A stretch of 40,684 nt of DNA, from assembly GCA_001800605.1 (NCBI GenBank), contig MGVS01000069.1:1-40684 (forward strand), in the 5' to 3' direction. This document shows positions 1 through 7,192 of this stretch, in pieces; positions within the stretch are counted from its first letter, which is position 1, and every line of letters begins with the position of its first letter. The stretch comes from Elusimicrobia bacterium RIFOXYD2_FULL_34_15 (GTDB taxonomy: Bacteria > Elusimicrobiota > UBA8919). The translations under genes were made by a program, and so were the position numbers. The notes under the pieces were generated by a model. It was not told the DNA's origin. It searched no databases and saw nothing but the letters and a program-made list of their open reading frames with translations.

Positions 1-2
1 AA

Positions 3-44
3 ATGATAATCAAATATATTAAGGAGCAATCCGAGGAGATATAA
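3..44 (+). CDS. 3' end of an upstream gene (partial)
   Basis: One frame is open from the window edge to a TAA at 42-44 and encodes a short acidic tail ending in KEQSEEI. The gene body lies outside the window. In other genomes DUF4276 proteins often follow an AAA/ABC-type ATPase gene, so this could be the C-terminus of such an ATPase. That is inference from gene order, because fourteen codons carry no family signal. Confidence 0.3.
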   Translation: MIIKYIKEQSEEI

Positions 45-53
45 ATAGTCAAG

Positions 54-74
54 CTCCGATGCTTGGCATCGGAG
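54..74. repeat. Perfect 9-bp hairpin at the start of the DUF4276 gene
   Basis: CTCCGATGC (54-62) and GCATCGGAG (66-74) are perfect inverted repeats around a 3-base TTG loop. The TTG is also the only usable early start codon of the downstream gene. The sequence AAGCTCC at 51-57 recurs at the start of other palindromic elements in this window (4988, 26263, 34999), which suggests a small mobile palindrome and not a native regulatory site. Confidence 0.6.
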
Positions 75-758
75 AACACCTTATTTGTCTTGACAAAAAA
101 TAAGATACTAATTTTAGTTGAAGGTCTAACCGAAGAAAAATTTGTAAAAGATATTGTTTATCCGTATTTTCAATCTAAAGGATTATACTGCATCCCAAAA
201 ATCGCTACAACTAAAATGGTAAAAAATGGTCCAAATTTCAAAGGTGGAATTGTATCATATGAAAAAACAAAAAAAGATATTATGTTTTTGTTAGAGGATA
301 CAAATGCTATTGTAACAACAATGATAGATTATTATGGATTTTCTAATTTAGTTCCATTTAGGGACTCTATAAAAGGCAATAATTGTTTTGAAAGAGTTAA
401 ATTTACAGAAGTTTTATTTAAAAAAGATATTAATAGCGATAGGTTTATTCCATATTTACAGTTACACGAATTTGAAGCAATGACGTTTGTTTCTCCAAAA
501 GAGATTGCTAATACTATGGTAGAAATAAGTAAAGAAAAACAGGTATTTGAAATAAAAAGTCATTTTAATTCACCAGAAGAGATTAATGATAATCCTGAAA
601 CAATTCCATCAAGAAGATTAAAAAATATTTTTAAATCGTACCAAAAAACGTTACACGGTCCCCTTATAACAAAAAGAATAGGAATAGAAGCTATACGTAA
701 AGAATGTAAACATTTTAATGATTGGTTAGAAAAGCTTGAAATATTAAAAAGTGAGTAA
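63..758 (+). CDS. DUF4276 family protein (TOPRIM-like, possible accessory or defence protein)
   Basis: The protein has 231 residues. Its N-terminal part shows the DUF4276 signature: a hydrophobic strand followed by VEGLTEEKFV (about residues 18-27), a GGIVSYEKTKKDI segment, TTMIDYYGF (about 90-98) and HEFEAMTF (about 135-142). The glutamate after the first strand and the later Asp recall TOPRIM-type nucleases such as those in OLD or PARIS systems; the TOPRIM comparison is inference. Related genes commonly sit beside AAA ATPases, and a gene does end 18 bases upstream. The start is unsettled: the TTG at 63 lies in the loop of a hairpin, a second TTG at 90 is the next candidate, and neither has a well-spaced ribosome site. 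The function is unknown. Confidence 0.7.
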   Translation: MASENTLFVLTKNKILILVEGLTEEKFVKDIVYPYFQSKGLYCIPKIATTKMVKNGPNFKGGIVSYEKTKKDIMFLLEDTNAIVTTMIDYYGFSNLVPFRDSIKGNNCFERVKFTEVLFKKDINSDRFIPYLQLHEFEAMTFVSPKEIANTMVEISKEKQVFEIKSHFNSPEEINDNPETIPSRRLKNIFKSYQKTLHGPLITKRIGIEAIRKECKHFNDWLEKLEILKSE

Positions 759-850
759 TGAGAAAAATAGGTTTTATTTATAAAATATTAAAATTTTTTT
801 TCGATTTTGTTTAAAATTAGATTTGATGTTTTAGTTAATAATATTTAAAA

Positions 851-885
851 TAACCCGCCAAAAAGTGTCGTATTTAGGCGGGTTA
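851..885. repeat. Inverted repeat between the DUF4276 and aldolase genes
   Basis: TAACCCGCC (851-859) and GGCGGGTTA (877-885) form a 9-bp stem with a 17-base loop in an otherwise very AT-rich 160-base gap. There is no U-run on the plus strand, while the minus-strand continuation is T-rich. It could act as a weak terminator or be another palindromic repeat. Confidence 0.45.
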
Positions 886-918
886 ACGTAAGGTTTTAAA
901 TATATCATAGGAGTGTTA

Positions 919-1458
919 ATGTTTAGTGATATTATAAAATATTGTAAAGAGCTCTACTTTCAGGGAACAAATAACTCGCATAGCGGTAATGTTTCCTATT
1001 GTAAAGGCAATAAAATTTATATTACCCGACATGGTGCGCGTATGGGTGATTTGTCGTTTAAAGATTTTATTGTAGTCAATTTAGAAGATGAAAAAAAAGA
1101 TCAAAATGCATCTGTAGAAGTAAATGTTCACAGAGAAATTTATATTGCAAATCCGGATGTTAAAACGATTATTCATGCTCATCCGCCCCATGCGATAGCC
1201 TTATCATTGAGTTTTGATAAAATAATACCTATAGATGTTGAGGGTAATCATTATTTGCCTGAAATACCTATTGTAGCTGAAGTAGAAAAACTTCCGGAAT
1301 ATCTATGCAAATACAAAATTGTTTTAGTCAAAGGACACGGAAGTTTTGCTGCAGGAAAAGATTTTGAGGAAGTTTATTTATATACTTCAGTATGTGAAAG
1401 TGCATCTAAAATACTGATACTAAATAACTCGGTAAAATCCGGAGGAAGCGGATGCTAA
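919..1458 (+). CDS. Class II aldolase/adducin-family protein (fuculose-phosphate aldolase-like)
   Basis: The product (179 residues from ATG 919) matches the class II aldolase fold. SGNVSY lies at about 22-27, a candidate catalytic Glu at 67 precedes VNVHREIY, HAHPPHA lies at 86-92 with zinc-binding histidines 86 and 88, and a third zinc histidine lies in the C-terminal VKGHGSFAAG. Such enzymes cleave or epimerise sugar phosphates such as L-fuculose-1-phosphate or L-ribulose-5-phosphate, using zinc. The family is somewhat longer (about 210 residues), so the protein is compact. AGGAG at 909-913 lies five bases before ATG 919 and overlaps an alternative GTG at 913, so 919 is preferred. The substrate cannot be named. 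The next gene overlaps the 3' end by 7 bp. Confidence 0.8.
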   Translation: MFSDIIKYCKELYFQGTNNSHSGNVSYCKGNKIYITRHGARMGDLSFKDFIVVNLEDEKKDQNASVEVNVHREIYIANPDVKTIIHAHPPHAIALSLSFDKIIPIDVEGNHYLPEIPIVAEVEKLPEYLCKYKIVLVKGHGSFAAGKDFEEVYLYTSVCESASKILILNNSVKSGGSGC

Positions 1459-1922
1459 GAAAAATTCTTTTATGGAGCGGATTTGTCTTAGGAATCGTTA
1501 TTGTTTCTTTTCCTTCTTTGATGCTTGTGGAACGCGTTCGCGGATTTGGAAAAGGAAAACCAAAGCAGGAAATTAAACAGGAATCACAGAAAGAAGAAGA
1601 ACAAGTTAAAACGGAAGCGATAGTTGCCGAAGAAATTAAAAAGGAAAGCTATCCAAAAATCACGGACAGCGGAGTTATTTTTAGATATCAATCAAAGACA
1701 GCACAAAAAGTTTTTGTTGCCGGGACTTTTAATAACTGGGATGGCAGAAAAGGTATAATGGTAAAAAATATCGAAGGTATTTGGAATATAACTTTACCGA
1801 TAAAACCGGGAAAGTATACATATAAATATAAGGTTGACGGTGTTTGGATTTTGGATCCGGACAATCCTGTTTCTGCAGACGATGGAAAGGGCGGAAGAGT
1901 TTCGGTTGTAATCATTAGATGA
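1452..1922 (+). CDS. Membrane-anchored CBM48/AMPK-beta-type glycogen-binding (E-set) protein
   Basis: The protein has 156 residues. A single N-terminal hydrophobic segment (about residues 5-26) is followed by a charged Lys/Glu-rich linker (about 35-68) and a C-terminal E-set domain. That domain carries the CBM48 hallmarks VFVAGTFNNWDG, GKYTYKYKVDG and WILDPDNP. CBM48 domains bind alpha-glucans or serve as protein-interaction modules. Here the domain would sit outside the inner membrane on a tether. The gene overlaps the aldolase gene by 7 bp and the following secreted-protein gene by 4 bp (ATGA), so the three form a translationally coupled unit. The ligand is unknown. Confidence 0.78.
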   Translation: MLRKILLWSGFVLGIVIVSFPSLMLVERVRGFGKGKPKQEIKQESQKEEEQVKTEAIVAEEIKKESYPKITDSGVIFRYQSKTAQKVFVAGTFNNWDGRKGIMVKNIEGIWNITLPIKPGKYTYKYKVDGVWILDPDNPVSADDGKGGRVSVVIIR

Positions 1923-3235
1923 AAAAAATAATATTGATTTTATTGCTGTTCTTAACTGATTTAATTTATTCTTCGGTTATTTATATAAATAATGAAGATG
2001 AAATTAAAAAATATGCGATAAATGTATCAACGGTTTCAAAAAATGTTTTTATAATTCCGGCAGATTTATTAGCAAATCTTTCGGATGAGAATAAATTATT
2101 AATTAATAAAATGAAAAGTTCGGGCAATGCCGAATTCGCAAGCACAACATTTACAGAAGTTATACTGCCGGTTCTTATGAAGGTTCAACTTACGGATGAC
2201 GTTAACAATCAAATTAAAAGAGGGAAAGATATTTATCGCCAGGTGTTTGATAAGCAGCCAAATATTTTTTATCCCTATATGGGAATAATATCTAAAGAAA
2301 TGATAGAGATTGTAAGACAAAATGATTATACCACTTTTATAACTTCAGCAGGCAGTTTTTTCGATTTAAAAAGCACAATGACAATAATAGAACCGAATTT
2401 GTCTTTTTGGACTGATGCACCGGTTCAAAATTTAGCCTGGAATTACTTAAAAAAAGCCCGTACAAAAATAAGTGAATATACTTCTTCAAATTCTTATGAA
2501 AATGAGAAGTTGGAAGCAGTTTTAGAAGAAATTTATTCTTTAGAAAAACCAATTTGGTTTGAAAATTATATTTCTTGTGACGAAGATAAAAAAAGGGAAA
2601 ATGATTTATGGTTTAGAGCCGGGCTTTCAAATATATACCGGATTATAGGCCTTGAACCTCCTCTGGAAATTTCAATTCCTCTTTTTATATCATTATCTAA
2701 TTCATCATTGTTATCATCAACTACGAGCGAATATAATGTTTATTTTAATGATGAAATTGATGATGTAATTCCAAGCAGTTGTAATATTATTTCTTTTGGA
2801 GTTAAAAAATCAACAACAGATATTATTTTTGACCTTTTTATATCTTCACAGGAATCTGAAGTTGTTGACATTTATATAGATATGAATAAGAAAAATAATG
2901 CGGGAAGCACCTCTTTTCTTCAGGGACATAAAGGTTATACCGATACAATGTCTGCCTGGGAATATGCAATTTCAATTTCAAATGCAAATGCGTATTTGTA
3001 TAGATATAATAGAAGCGGAAATCCAATGACAGTTGGAATCTTTAATATTGAAAAAATACCTAAGGAAAAGCTGGTAAAGTTAAAAATTCCAGAAAAATAT
3101 ATAAGAGGTAATCCTGGAAATTGGGGTTATATAGTTGTTGGATTTTTACCATCAGGTGATATTTTTGATGTTTTAGGAAAAAATATATTTCAACCGGATA
3201 GTATAATACAGATTCCGGCGTTAAGAGTCAAGTAA
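1919..3235 (+). CDS. Secreted GH57-like (probably degenerate) protein with a C-terminal DOMON/glucodextranase-C-like domain
   Basis: The product has 438 residues with a signal peptide (residues 1-18). Residues about 45-170 resemble part of a GH57 fold: the segment with ASTTFTEVILPVL matches the family's TStYyHPiLPLl region, and PNIFYPYMGIISKEM matches the motif that normally holds the nucleophile Glu (WxPE). Here Glu seems replaced by Met or Tyr, so catalysis is doubtful. The C-terminal 150 residues (DIYIDMNKKNNAG, GHKGYTDT, AWEYAISI) resemble the glucodextranase C-terminal / DOMON-like sugar-binding domain. Coupling to a CBM48-like gene by a 4-bp overlap suggests an envelope or extracellular alpha-glucan-related role. 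The family assignment is by motif only. Confidence 0.6.
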   Translation: MKKIILILLLFLTDLIYSSVIYINNEDEIKKYAINVSTVSKNVFIIPADLLANLSDENKLLINKMKSSGNAEFASTTFTEVILPVLMKVQLTDDVNNQIKRGKDIYRQVFDKQPNIFYPYMGIISKEMIEIVRQNDYTTFITSAGSFFDLKSTMTIIEPNLSFWTDAPVQNLAWNYLKKARTKISEYTSSNSYENEKLEAVLEEIYSLEKPIWFENYISCDEDKKRENDLWFRAGLSNIYRIIGLEPPLEISIPLFISLSNSSLLSSTTSEYNVYFNDEIDDVIPSSCNIISFGVKKSTTDIIFDLFISSQESEVVDIYIDMNKKNNAGSTSFLQGHKGYTDTMSAWEYAISISNANAYLYRYNRSGNPMTVGIFNIEKIPKEKLVKLKIPEKYIRGNPGNWGYIVVGFLPSGDIFDVLGKNIFQPDSIIQIPALRVK

Positions 3236-3244
3236 GAATAAAGT

Positions 3245-3344
3245 CAAGTTAAAATAAAAAGTTATAAGTTGAAATAGATGCGGGACAAAGTCAAAAGTTA
3301 TAAATAAATTTTTAATTTTCATTTCAACTTTTAATTTAAACTTG
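3245..3344. repeat. AT-rich inverted-repeat element between the GH57-like gene and htrA
   Basis: The left arm (3245-3275, beginning CAAGTTAAAATAAAAAG) pairs imperfectly with the right arm (3321-3344, ending TTTAAACTTG), around a centre that includes GATGCGGGAC. The element starts about ten bases after the upstream stop codon and ends 19 bases before htrA. It fits a small non-autonomous palindromic repeat and leaves little room for a native promoter. Confidence 0.5.
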
Positions 3345-3363
3345 TTTTTGAAGGGGGGTTATT

Positions 3364-4890
3364 ATGAGTAGTTCAAATTCCGCAAGGAAATTAGTTTTTT
3401 GGACAGTAATGGCTTTTGGAATATTTGTTTTGGCATTTCTTTACTTGCAATCACAGAAAAATTTGAGCACAATAATTGGAGCAAGTACAGCACGTGCTGC
3501 TTTCACTAAAGAGGTAAATTTCCAGGATGGATTTGCAGATATTGCCGAAGCTGTTAAACCGACTGTTGTTTCAATTTACACTGAACAGGTTGTTAAAGAA
3601 AGCGTACCTTTTAATTTTTTCTATTCAGATCCGTTTAACGATTTTTTTGATCAGTTTTTCGGAGGTAAACCCCAACCACAACAGAGAACACCTCAACAGA
3701 AATATTATACTCAAAAAAGAGTTGAAGGTGCAGGGAGTGGTGTAATAATTAACCGGGATGGTTATATTCTTACAAATTATCATGTAGTAAAAGATGCGGA
3801 GAAGATAACTGTTAAATTAGCAACTGATAAAGAATATGTCGGAAAAGTTATCGGAAAAGATGCTAAAACAGATATAGCGGTTGTTAAAATAAAACCGTAC
3901 GGGGAGCTTCCGATAGCTGTTTTAGGAGATTCAGATAAAATACGTGTTGGTGAGTGGAGTTTAGCGTTTGGTTCGCCTTTTGGGTTGGAGCAAACGGTTA
4001 CTGCCGGTATAATATCCGCAAAAAGACAAAACATAAATATTGAAGGAAATAATTACAGAGATTTTATTCAGACTGATGCTTCAATAAACAGAGGTAATTC
4101 CGGTGGTCCGCTAGTGAATGCTCACGGGGAGGTTATTGGTATAAATACGGCTATTTTTACACAATCGGGTGGTTCAGTCGGTGTTGGATTCGCGATTCCA
4201 ATTAATCGAGCAAAAGCCATTTTAGACACGCTTATTACTAAAGGTAAAGTTGAAAGAGGTTTTTTAGGTGTTAAGATAGAAAATGTGAACGAAGTTTTTG
4301 CCAAACAGGCAGGATTAAGAGAAACTGCCGGTGTTATTTTAACAGATGTTATAAGCGGTTTAGCTGCGGATAAAGCAGGGCTTAAGAGAGGAGATATAAT
4401 ACTTGAATTTAACGGAGTAAAAATTGATTCTGTTGAAAAGTTGCAGGATACGGTTACCAGTATTGAACCAAACAAAAAGGTCAATGTTGTAATTTGGAGA
4501 GATAAAACACAAAAAAATATTCCGGTTGTACTTGGAGAATGGACTGAAGAAACAGCTCAAACTCAGACACCAACAAAACAAGAGAATACCAACGAAAAAA
4601 CTTCAAGTTGGATGGGCATGAGTGTAAAACAGTTTACGAAAGATATGGCAGAAGAATTAAGTGTTTCACCCGATGAGCAAGGGGTGGTTATTGTTGATAT
4701 CCAGAGCGGTTCAAAAGCTGATGAGATGGGGCTTTATGCCGGTGATGTGATTAGAGCAATAAATAATCGAAAGACAAAAACTGTTGCAGAATTTGAAGCT
4801 GTAACAAAAAAAGTATCTCTTGCAGAAGGTGTTTTGTTCGATATAAATAGAAGTGGCAATTTAATTTATAAAACTTTTGCTGAGAAATGA
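3364..4890 (+). CDS. htrA: HtrA/DegP-family periplasmic serine protease with two PDZ domains
   Basis: The protein has 508 residues. An N-terminal hydrophobic segment (about 10-30) serves as signal or anchor. The trypsin-like domain has its catalytic triad in place: His140 (TNYHVV), Asp170 (KTDIAVV) and Ser246 (GNSGGP). Two PDZ domains follow (about 285-380 and 415-508). HtrA proteins degrade or refold misfolded envelope proteins and often sense stress through PDZ-ligand binding. A Gln/Pro-rich loop (about 100-117) lies where DegP proteins carry the LA loop. The purine-rich AAGGGGGG just before the ATG is a good ribosome site. A palindromic element begins on the stop codon. The assignment is firm; DegP versus DegQ versus DegS subtype cannot be decided. 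Confidence 0.95.
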   Translation: MSSSNSARKLVFWTVMAFGIFVLAFLYLQSQKNLSTIIGASTARAAFTKEVNFQDGFADIAEAVKPTVVSIYTEQVVKESVPFNFFYSDPFNDFFDQFFGGKPQPQQRTPQQKYYTQKRVEGAGSGVIINRDGYILTNYHVVKDAEKITVKLATDKEYVGKVIGKDAKTDIAVVKIKPYGELPIAVLGDSDKIRVGEWSLAFGSPFGLEQTVTAGIISAKRQNINIEGNNYRDFIQTDASINRGNSGGPLVNAHGEVIGINTAIFTQSGGSVGVGFAIPINRAKAILDTLITKGKVERGFLGVKIENVNEVFAKQAGLRETAGVILTDVISGLAADKAGLKRGDIILEFNGVKIDSVEKLQDTVTSIEPNKKVNVVIWRDKTQKNIPVVLGEWTEETAQTQTPTKQENTNEKTSSWMGMSVKQFTKDMAEELSVSPDEQGVVIVDIQSGSKADEMGLYAGDVIRAINNRKTKTVAEFEAVTKKVSLAEGVLFDINRSGNLIYKTFAEK

Positions 4891-4985
4891 CCCCGCTGAA
4901 TATTAAGTATTTTTATAGTTACCTGTATTACAAAATTAGGAAACTTTAAAATACTTTAACAATATTTGTATTTATTCTACGGGGT
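4890..4985. repeat. 96-bp nested palindromic element on the htrA stop codon
   Basis: Three arm pairs are seen: ACCCCG (4890-4895) with CGGGGT (4980-4985), AATATT (4899-4904) with AATATT (4961-4966), and AAGTATTTT (4905-4913) with AAAATACTT (4948-4956). The outer arm begins on the last base of the htrA TGA. It may work as a terminator, but its structure matches a small mobile palindrome inserted at a stop codon. Confidence 0.6.
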
Positions 4986-4987
4986 AA

Positions 4988-5007
4988 AAGCTCCAGTTAT
5001 AACTGGA
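4988..5007. repeat. AAGCTCC plus perfect 16-bp palindrome
   Basis: TCCAGTTATAACTGGA (4992-5007) is a perfect palindrome preceded by AAGCT. The AAGCTCC-plus-hairpin arrangement resembles that at 51-74. It lies in the 205-base gap before the sensor kinase, next to the nested palindrome. It could also be an operator for the kinase gene; the sequence does not decide. Confidence 0.45.
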
Positions 5008-5095
5008 TAAAGAATATAAATATTAGTTGTAAATCCGTTATAAAATAGAAAAGCAGTTAATTGCGAATAGCGGTTGATTTAATTGTTAAAATACA

Positions 5096-7192
5096 ATGAG
5101 AATAAAATTATTCCCAAAATTTTTAATTTTAATAACTTTGATTTCAGTGATACCTCTTATTGTTATTGGGATTTTGACAATTAATATAAATAAAGAGATG
5201 TTGCAGACCATGATGCTCGAACATTATATTAAAATTACTACTTCTCTTGCAGAAAAAGTTGATGACAAAATAGGAAATATAGACAGAAGGATGAGTTTTG
5301 TAATCGCCACACAAAACCAGGAATACTTGTCTACTTTCGAACAGATGAATATTTTAAGAAACGTGTTAATTGCATCGGACGATTTTGCAAGAGCATCAAT
5401 AATTGATAAATCAGGCGATGAGGTCGTTGCTTCTAATCCAAAGTTCGGCAAAAATATATACAAACCAAAAAATTACTTAAATGATAAATATTTTTTAACT
5501 GTAAAGAAAACCAAAAAATATCAAGTGAGTCCGCTTTATTACGAGCAGAACCAGCCGATGATAGATTTTTATTTTCTTTTACTTGATAAATATGTTTTAA
5601 AAGTATCCGTTTCACTTGAAAATATTGCTCAGGTTGTTGAAGAAACTAATGTCGGAGCAACTGGGCATGTTTATATTGTTGATAATAACGGAAAAATTAT
5701 TTTACACAAGCAAAGAGAAATGGCAATTAGCAGGCAAGACGTTTCAGATGAGCCGGTTGTGAAAGAAGCAATTATGAAAGCAGGTGTCGGCAGCAAAGAG
5801 TATATATCAAAAAACGGCATTGCGATGATCGGTGCATATGCTCCGGTAAATAAATTAGTATGGAATGTTATATTTCAACAGAATAATAGTGAGGCATATT
5901 CTTCAATGATAAAAATGCGAAGAAATGCAGTGATTACAATCATTATAGTTTTTTTACTTTCTATAAGTATTGCATATGTTTTGGCCAAATCGCTATCCAA
6001 CCCGATTCTTAAAATTATAGATGTTTCAAAGCGTGTGGCAAACGGTGATTTTAGCCAGAGAGTTAATATCAAAACGCATGACGAAATGCATGATTTGGCA
6101 GATAATTTCAGTGAAATGATAAATAAGCTTTCTGTATATACAAAAATGCAGGCTGATAAACTTTCTGCTATTGTTTATTCTATCAACGATGGTCTTATTC
6201 TTACGGAGGAAAATAATAAAGTCGTTCTTATGAATGATAAAGCAGCTGAAATATTGGGAATTTCTAAAGATTCAAAAGAGTCACTTTTTGAAATTGTTAA
6301 AAATGAGAAATTATCATTTGCACTAAAACAGGTTTCCGAACGTCCTGAAACTATAAAAGAGGTTGATTTATCATCTGATAGGCCTTTTATCATTAGTGTT
6401 TCCACTCAGATTATCACGGATCCCAGTAATAAGACTGTTGTAGGCATTATTTTTGTTATGCGGGATGTAACCGGTGCAAAAGAAGTTGAAAAAATGAAAG
6501 AGGATTTTTTCCATGGTATTACTCACGATTTAAGAAATCCGCTTGCTTCTATGCTTGGATTTCTTAAATTTTTATTAGATGGCAGTGTCGGACAGGTTAA
6601 TGAAAAACAAAAATATTTTCTTGAAATAATCAATAGATCTTCAAACAGATTGCTTAGTATGATTAACGACATACTTGATATCGCCAAATTGGAAGTAGGA
6701 AGAATGGAATTAAATCTAAAACAATTTGATATAAAAGATGTTGCAGTAAAGGTATGCGACGGATTAATGGCAAAGGCAATGGAAGGTAAAATTAAATTAA
6801 GTTGTGAAATGGTCTCAATGAATATAGTTGCGGATGAAGGGCTTGTGGAAAGAGCATTGATAAATTTAGTTAGTAACTCAATAAAATATACCAGAATGGA
6901 AGGTGAGGTTAAAATTTTATCAAAAGAAAATGACAAAAATATTGAAATATCCGTTGTGGATAACGGCGAAGGTATTCCAGCTGAATATCTAGATAAGATA
7001 TTTAATAAATTTCAACAAGTAAGCGGAAGAAGTAGAGGCGGTACGGGGATAGGACTTACAATTACAAGGTTTATAGTTGAAGCGCACCTTGGTAAAATAT
7101 GGGTTGAATCAAAATTAAATGAAGGATCAAAATTTTCTTTTACTATTCCTAGAGGTTTGAAAAAAGACGAAAAAGGCGAAGTATGTATTTAA
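5096..7192 (+). CDS. Sensor histidine kinase (dCACHE-HAMP-PAS-HisKA-HATPase)
   Basis: The protein has 698 residues. TM1 is at about 8-28, a large extracytoplasmic dCACHE-like domain at about 38-270 (with GATGHVYIVDNNGKII typical of CACHE), TM2 at about 279-298, HAMP at about 298-350, and PAS at about 358-460. The HisKA domain has the phospho-accepting His477 in THDLRNPLASM. The HATPase domain has N-box LVSNSIKYT, G1 DNGEGIP and G2 GGTGIGL. It should autophosphorylate in response to a small extracellular ligand. The response regulator at 8691 is the natural partner, with a LysM/FecR-like gene between them that overlaps this gene by 10 bp. No clear ribosome site precedes the ATG at 5096. Confidence 0.92.
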   Translation: MRIKLFPKFLILITLISVIPLIVIGILTININKEMLQTMMLEHYIKITTSLAEKVDDKIGNIDRRMSFVIATQNQEYLSTFEQMNILRNVLIASDDFARASIIDKSGDEVVASNPKFGKNIYKPKNYLNDKYFLTVKKTKKYQVSPLYYEQNQPMIDFYFLLLDKYVLKVSVSLENIAQVVEETNVGATGHVYIVDNNGKIILHKQREMAISRQDVSDEPVVKEAIMKAGVGSKEYISKNGIAMIGAYAPVNKLVWNVIFQQNNSEAYSSMIKMRRNAVITIIIVFLLSISIAYVLAKSLSNPILKIIDVSKRVANGDFSQRVNIKTHDEMHDLADNFSEMINKLSVYTKMQADKLSAIVYSINDGLILTEENNKVVLMNDKAAEILGISKDSKESLFEIVKNEKLSFALKQVSERPETIKEVDLSSDRPFIISVSTQIITDPSNKTVVGIIFVMRDVTGAKEVEKMKEDFFHGITHDLRNPLASMLGFLKFLLDGSVGQVNEKQKYFLEIINRSSNRLLSMINDILDIAKLEVGRMELNLKQFDIKDVAVKVCDGLMAKAMEGKIKLSCEMVSMNIVADEGLVERALINLVSNSIKYTRMEGEVKILSKENDKNIEISVVDNGEGIPAEYLDKIFNKFQQVSGRSRGGTGIGLTITRFIVEAHLGKIWVESKLNEGSKFSFTIPRGLKKDEKGEVCI

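Noticed and set aside
59-103. Short frame from ATG 59 (MLGIGEH...) as a leader peptide
   Set aside because: It has no ribosome site at a suitable distance and is a by-product of the hairpin sequence.
851-885. Hairpin as a rho-independent terminator of the DUF4276 gene
   Set aside because: No T-run follows on the plus strand and the loop is long, so I list it only as an inverted repeat.
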